Assembly: GCA_964428805.1 (NCBI GenBank) | Contig: CAYRZF010000019.1 | Location: 1 to 30,631 of the forward strand | Source of the DNA: CAYRZF01 sp964428805 | Lineage (GTDB): Bacteria > Methylomirabilota > Methylomirabilia > Rokubacteriales > CSP1-6 | Length of the DNA: 30,631 bases | Reading direction: 5' to 3' | Part shown: in pieces, positions 27,346 through 30,631 of the stretch | How positions within the stretch are numbered: the first letter of the stretch is position 1 | How the letters are laid out: each line of letters begins with the position of its first letter | The notes under the pieces: generated by a model | Databases searched by the model: none | What the model saw: only the letters and a program-made list of their open reading frames with translations | Told to the model about the DNA's origin: nothing | Translations under genes and position numbers: made by a program

Positions 27346-28697
27346 CGGCTACTGTCCGGCGGCGTGAAGGCCAGAACGGCGTAGCGGTCGGTGGGGAGAT
27401 AGCGGCGAGCCGCCTCGCGGATCTGCTCCTGTGTCACGCTGCGCAGGCGCTCCAGATAGCGCAGCTCTTCCTCCAGGCGCCAGACCGTCTCGGCCAACCC
27501 GTAGGCAGAGGCCAGTCCCTCCGCCGTCTCAATGGCGAAGGCGTGCTCGGACTCCGCCTTGGTGATCGCCCGCCGCCGCTCGACCTCAGTGACCCCCTCA
27601 ACCTGGATGCGCCGGATTTCGTCCAGGACCACCTCTTCGACCTTCGGGATGTTCCCCGGCTCCAGCTGGGCCGTGACGCTCAGCATGCCGCCCCCTTGGA
27701 GCGCGGCGTAGCTGGCGCGGACAGCGGAGACCAGTCGATTGCGCTCCCGGAGCGCCTGGTTCAGCCTGGCGCTTCGCGAGCCGCCGAGGATCGAGGCGAG
27801 AAGATCCACCGCAAAGACATCCGGATGATCCAGCGCCGGGGCGCTCCACCCCAGCGCCAGGTGAGCCTGCCGTTCGTTGCGCGACACCACGTGGCGGCTC
27901 ACTCCCGGAAGCGCAGGTGGAGGTGGAAGAGGTGCACGATGGTACCCGGCCGGCGGAACCCTGGCGAATGAGCGAGCGACCGTGGCGCGGACCTCCGTGG
28001 GGTCCACCGCTCCGACGACCACGAGCGTCATGTTGTCAGCCACGTAGTGGCGCTTGTGGTACTCCCGGAGCGTCTCCCGGGTCGCTGCCCTGAGGGCGGC
28101 CTCCTCACCCAGGACGGGGCGCCCGTACGGGTGCCCCGGGAAGACCTGCCCGTAGAGTTGACGGATCAGGGAAGCGCGGGGGTTATCTTCGCCGAGCCGA
28201 ACCTCCTCGAAAACCACTTGCCGCTCGCGATCCAGCTCCTTCGGGTCGAAGGCCGAGTTGAAGGCGACGTCTGCCAGGACTTCAATGCCCCGTGTGGCCT
28301 GCCGGGCGGGCAGGAGCATGTAGTAGAACGTGTAATCGAGGGACGTTCCGGCGTTCGTCCGTCCGCCGACCGCTTCAACCTCACGGTCTATGAAACCCGG
28401 CCCCCGCGCATCGGTCCCCTTGAAGAGCATATGCTCCACGAAGTGCGAGAACCCCCGCTCCGCGGGACGCTCGTCGCGCCCGCCGACGCCGACCCAGAGA
28501 TGGAGGGCGACGATCTCGCTGGCCCGGTGCTCCCGGATGATGAGGCGCATCCCGTTGTCGAGCACCAGGCGTGTCGGCGGATCGAGACTCACGGAACCGG
28601 GAGGGGAAACGGGACTGGTTACGCTGCACCCTGAGAGCAGGAGCCCGAGCGGCCATCCCCAGCGAAAACACCAGACGAGCCGGCGAAGCACGAACAT
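27342..28697 (-). CDS. M16 family zinc metallopeptidase, catalytic subunit, predicted lipoprotein
   Basis: A 451-residue M16B peptidase with an intact metal site: HFVEH with H85, E88 and H89, and the distal glutamate E165 (VVFEEVRLGE) 76 residues later. The N-terminus reads RRLVWCFRWGWPLGLLLSGC, with lipobox L-S-G-C24, so the mature protein should be lipid-anchored in the periplasm and processed by the Lnt/Lol pathway encoded in the same window. The second position after the cysteine is Val, not Asp, so retention in the inner membrane by the enterobacterial +2 rule is not predicted. In the C-terminal half the usual LRxxxGLAYSV reads LRERNRLVSAV: R317 is kept but the tyrosine is S324. The start codon has little Shine-Dalgarno sequence. 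The gene heads the unit, next to the divergent spacer. Confidence 0.93.
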   Translation of the reverse strand: MFVLRRLVWCFRWGWPLGLLLSGCSVTSPVSPPGSVSLDPPTRLVLDNGMRLIIREHRASEIVALHLWVGVGGRDERPAERGFSHFVEHMLFKGTDARGPGFIDREVEAVGGRTNAGTSLDYTFYYMLLPARQATRGIEVLADVAFNSAFDPKELDRERQVVFEEVRLGEDNPRASLIRQLYGQVFPGHPYGRPVLGEEAALRAATRETLREYHKRHYVADNMTLVVVGAVDPTEVRATVARSFARVPPAGYHRAPLPPPPALPGVSRHVVSRNERQAHLALGWSAPALDHPDVFAVDLLASILGGSRSARLNQALRERNRLVSAVRASYAALQGGGMLSVTAQLEPGNIPKVEEVVLDEIRRIQVEGVTEVERRRAITKAESEHAFAIETAEGLASAYGLAETVWRLEEELRYLERLRSVTQEQIREAARRYLPTDRYAVLAFTPPDSSR

Positions 28698-28772
28698 GGG
28701 CGACTAAGCGTATCAAACTTTCCCCGACCCAACAAGCCAACGGCCCGGCGGGCGGGCAAAGATGACGCGCAC

Positions 28773-28801
28773 GATGGGTTCCATGTAGTATGGAAACCAT
28801 C
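28773..28801. repeat. Inverted repeat in the divergent spacer
   Basis: GATGGGTTCCAT and ATGGAAACCATC form 12-base arms with one mismatch around a 5-base centre (GTAGT). It lies 17 bases before the diguanylate cyclase start codon and 75 bases before the M16 start codon. It may be an operator for a dimeric regulator or a leader hairpin of the rightward transcript. No clear sigma-70 promoter was found in the spacer. Confidence 0.6.
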
Positions 28802-28818
28802 ATGCTCGGGAGCCTGGG

Positions 28819-30036
28819 ATGAGCTCACTGGCCAGATGGCAGGTGCTGTTCGCCGTCAGCGGCGGATTCTTCATCATCGTCGGCTGGCAGTTCCTCCCTG
28901 CTCCGCTGGCCGCGCTGCTGCTCGCCGTCGGCGGCGGTCTCTTCGGCGTTGTGCTCGCGCCGCGCCTCTGGCGGGGCGCCTCCTCCCGGGGCGCCGCCGA
29001 CACCGAACGCCTGGAGGCGACGGTCACGGCCTTCCAGGAAGGGATGCTCGACCTCTACTCGCTCGTGGAGCTCGGCCGCACGATCAGCGCCTCGCTAGAT
29101 CTCGATGAGCTCTTCACCACAACCATGAAGCGGGTCGCTGAAACCACGGGGGTGGAGAGTTACGCCCTCTTCTTGCTCGACGACACGGCTGACAAGCTCG
29201 TGGTGCGGACCATCAGCGGCGCGGGAACAGAGGGGCTTCAGGATCGGTCCTTTGCCCTCGGCGACGGGCTGGCGGGGCGCGTCTACCAGAGCCGGACGCC
29301 GGAAGCCCACTCGGCCCGCGTTCCCTTTCCCTGGCCCGACGTTCCCCCCCACGTCCGATCGGTCGTGGCCCTCCCCCTCGCATCATCCGAACGAACTCTC
29401 GGCGTTCTCCTGCTGTATTCCCCTACCCCCGGAGCCTTCTCCGACCGTCAGACCGCGTACTTCAGCGCGGTTGCCAAGCAGCTCGCCATCGCGTTGGAGA
29501 ACGCCCAGCTCTTCCTCAAGACACGGGAGCTGGGCTACCGTGACCCTCTCACCGGCCTGTTCAACCGCCGCTACCTCGAGGAGGCCCTGGAGCGGGAGCT
29601 GCGCCGGGCGATCCGCTACAACCTGCCAGTCTCGCTGCTCATGGCGGACATCGACCACTTTAAGGTCTATAACGACGCCCAGGGACACCACCAGGGCGAC
29701 AACGTCCTTAAGGAAGTGACGGCCAGACTCACCGAAAACACGCGCCAGGTGGACATCGTCGCCCGTTTCGGTGGCGAGGAATTCGTCTTGATCCTCCCGA
29801 TGACCACCAAGACTCATGCCCGCCTGGTGGCCGAAAAGCTTCGGCGATCGGTGGAGGAGACCAAGATCCCGGGAGAAGAAGTCGTGCCGGGGGGGCGGCT
29901 GACCATCAGCCTCGGGCTCGCCGCCTACCCCGAGGACGCCTCTCATCCGACGGGGCTCGTCCAGGCCGCCGACGCTGCGCTTTATGTGGCAAAACGGAAG
30001 GGGCGCAACCGCACGGAAATGTTCGGCCGCTCGTAA
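28819..30036 (+). CDS. Membrane-anchored GAF-GGDEF diguanylate cyclase
   Basis: Makes cyclic di-GMP from two GTP, probably in response to a ligand or redox cue sensed by the GAF domain. Two N-terminal membrane helices (about 8-26 and 29-47) anchor it, with a short coiled segment at 60-90. The GAF domain spans about 85-232 (LDLDELFTTTMKRVAETTGVESYALFLL; ALGDGLAGRVYQS; GVLLLYSPTPGAFSDRQ; QLAIALENAQLF). The GGDEF domain (about 240-402) has RDPLTGLFNRRYLEE, the metal-binding ADIDHFK (D277), the active GGEEF motif at 318-322, and an inhibitory I-site RxxD (R309-D312) five residues before it. It should be an active, product-inhibited cyclase. The ATG has GGGAG seven bases upstream. It is the first rightward gene, divergent from the M16 pair. 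No PDE or c-di-GMP effector is in view. Confidence 0.94.
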   Translation: MSSLARWQVLFAVSGGFFIIVGWQFLPAPLAALLLAVGGGLFGVVLAPRLWRGASSRGAADTERLEATVTAFQEGMLDLYSLVELGRTISASLDLDELFTTTMKRVAETTGVESYALFLLDDTADKLVVRTISGAGTEGLQDRSFALGDGLAGRVYQSRTPEAHSARVPFPWPDVPPHVRSVVALPLASSERTLGVLLLYSPTPGAFSDRQTAYFSAVAKQLAIALENAQLFLKTRELGYRDPLTGLFNRRYLEEALERELRRAIRYNLPVSLLMADIDHFKVYNDAQGHHQGDNVLKEVTARLTENTRQVDIVARFGGEEFVLILPMTTKTHARLVAEKLRRSVEETKIPGEEVVPGGRLTISLGLAAYPEDASHPTGLVQAADAALYVAKRKGRNRTEMFGRS

Positions 30037-30045
30037 CGACGGAAC

Positions 30046-30071
30046 GCCCGACGCCGGTCTTCGGGTCGGGC
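30046..30071 (+). terminator. Hairpin after the diguanylate cyclase gene
   Basis: GCCCGAC (30046-30052) pairs with GTCGGGC (30065-30071), and the interior CCG/CGG can extend the stem, ten bases after the TAA. No T-tract follows. A second copy of the right arm (GGGTCGGGC, near 30086) could pair instead. Likely a transcript-end structure, with weak support as an intrinsic terminator. Confidence 0.4.
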
Positions 30072-30188
30072 AGATTGCCTCGGTTGGGTCGGGCAGAACG
30101 CCGATATTCCCAGGGTATGAAGCCCGAAAGCCACGACAGGGAGTTTCATAACTCATTGAAAATCTTCTGAAACAGCGGAAGCCATCTG

Positions 30189-30207
30189 TTGGCATTCATC
30201 TTGCCAA
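30189..30207 (+). promoter_or_regulatory. Candidate sigma-54 promoter (overlapping a palindrome) upstream of the repeat protein
   Basis: TTGGCATTCATCTTGCCAA contains GG at 30191-30192 and GC at 30203-30204 separated by exactly ten bases, within TGGCA and TTGC, which is the -24/-12 sigma-54 pattern. Transcription would start near 30216, leaving a leader of about 140 bases before the ATG at 30356. The same bases form a perfect TTGGCA-N7-TGCCAA inverted repeat, so a repressor or activator site is an alternative reading. No sigma-70 promoter of comparable quality was seen. Confidence 0.45.
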
Positions 30208-30355
30208 TATCCCTCACCGAGGCCTTCAGGATTGAAACAGCCGGAAGAGGAGGTGGGAGGTAGTTCGGGGGGGGGCGCCGGTTAGTTGATCCGGCCAAAG
30301 GAAACGGTTCAGGACAGTGATCGAAGCCAAATCAGGAGAAAGGGACAAAAGGCAA

Positions 30356-30631
30356 ATGAGAAAGCTGCTCGCAACTGTGACGATCCTCTTCTTTTTCGCC
30401 GCGCCGATAATTGTTGAAGCGGCGGCGACCTGCCCGGCGGAAGTGAACGCAGCGCAAGACATGCTGAAGAAGCAGTCCGCCAAGGCAGACGAGAGTCAGG
30501 CGCCGCGCGCGCTCGCCGGTGCCAGGACCCGGGAGTCCAACGCGCCCCGCGATCTGACCGGCAGTCAGGCGCCCCGTGATCTCACGGGCAGCCAGGCGCC
30601 CCGTGATGTGACCGGCAGCCAGGCCCCTCGT
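30356..30631 (+). CDS. Secreted protein with tandem SQAPRDLTG repeats, N-terminal 92 residues (cut by window edge)
   Basis: I do not recognise this gene. The ATG at 30356 opens a frame of 92 codons that leaves the window. Residues 1-24 look like a Sec signal peptide: MRKLL, then a hydrophobic core rich in Phe and Ile, and AAA before Thr-Cys, so cleavage after about A24 is likely. There is no good lipobox. Residues 25-46 are a short helical-looking stretch (CPAEVNAAQDMLKKQSAKAD) with one cysteine. From residue 47 the protein becomes near-perfect 9-residue repeats with consensus S-Q-A-P-R-D-L-T-G. These would be flexible and extracytoplasmic, with a net charge near zero per unit. A purine-rich leader with AGGAG (30334) and AAAAGG (30347) precedes the start. 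Function, total length and C-terminal domain are unknown. Confidence 0.8.
   Translation, partial: MRKLLATVTILFFFAAPIIVEAAATCPAEVNAAQDMLKKQSAKADESQAPRALAGARTRESNAPRDLTGSQAPRDLTGSQAPRDVTGSQAPR
30494..30631 (+). repeat. 27-base in-frame tandem repeat (9-residue unit)
   Basis: Unit 1 is 30494-30520 (SQAPRALAG), followed by a 15-base linker coding ARTRE. Units 2 to 4 are 30536-30562 (SNAPRDLTG), 30563-30589 (SQAPRDLTG) and 30590-30616 (SQAPRDVTG), and unit 5 begins at 30617 and is cut by the edge. Units 3 and 4 differ at a few bases, mostly synonymous (AGT/AGC, ACG/ACC), so the protein sequence is held more tightly than the DNA. Confidence 0.9.

Larger units (their letters stand above)
30037..30355 (+). 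other. Intergenic region between the diguanylate cyclase and the repeat protein
   Basis: This is the only stretch over 300 bases without a gene. It is visibly less GC-rich than its surroundings in the middle (30120-30220). It holds a hairpin just after the cyclase stop, a duplicated GGGTCGGGCAGA (near 30063 and 30086), a sigma-54-like promoter that is also a TTGGCA-N7-TGCCAA palindrome, a run of nine G (30267-30275), and purine-rich sequence leading into the next gene. The only short frame noted (17 codons from about 30117) has no support. Confidence 0.7.

Noticed and set aside
30117..30170. 17-codon frame starting MKPESHD in the last intergenic region
   Set aside because: It is too short, has no ribosome site and no recognisable feature.

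Overview
This is a high-GC, gene-dense bacterial chromosome segment. It carries a lipoprotein-maturation and export set (Lnt, LolC/LolD), a lipoprotein-type M16 protease and SecA, so the host is a diderm (Gram-negative-type) bacterium. The combination of ClpC with a UVR-type linker, a single LolC/E-type permease beside lysS, and this gene order would fit a deep-branching high-GC lineage such as Rokubacteria/Methylomirabilota or a relative. That placement is inference from general gene content, not a measured phylogeny. A run of exactly 100 N marks a scaffold join, so this is a draft or metagenome assembly.

Almost everything up to position 28697 is read on the minus strand, right to left. From right to left: two M16 peptidase-family proteins (28697-26029) and a rhomboid protease (26019-25282), ending at a hairpin terminator; then tlyA-nadK (own TATAAT box), the N gap, recN, secA and smc; then rodZ-ftsY, the riboflavin genes ribD-ribE-ribBA-ribH, nusB, a metallophosphoesterase, lnt, prfB, lysS, lolC, lolD, ilvE and the first 455 codons of clpC. 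From rodZ to lolD neighbouring genes overlap or lie within about 16 bases, which suggests one long transcript for housekeeping functions: riboflavin synthesis, translation (NusB, RF2, LysS), membrane protein targeting (FtsY) and lipoprotein maturation and release (Lnt, LolCD). clpC seems to have its own promoter in the spacer after ilvE.

At 28819 the direction flips. A membrane-anchored GAF-GGDEF diguanylate cyclase reads to the right from a 120-base divergent spacer that holds a 12-bp inverted repeat. After a 319-base intergenic stretch with a good sigma-54-type promoter match, a secreted protein made of 9-residue Ser-Gln-Ala-Pro-Arg-Asp-Leu-Thr-Gly repeats begins and runs off the right edge. 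I do not recognise it, and it is the best candidate for something undescribed.

Most of the window is core genome. The points worth a second look are the classical RF2 programmed +1 frameshift in prfB, a metallophosphoesterase whose only sensible start codon is ATC, a pair of M16 proteins with complementary active-site losses, the right-edge repeat protein with its promoter, and the palindrome in the divergent spacer.
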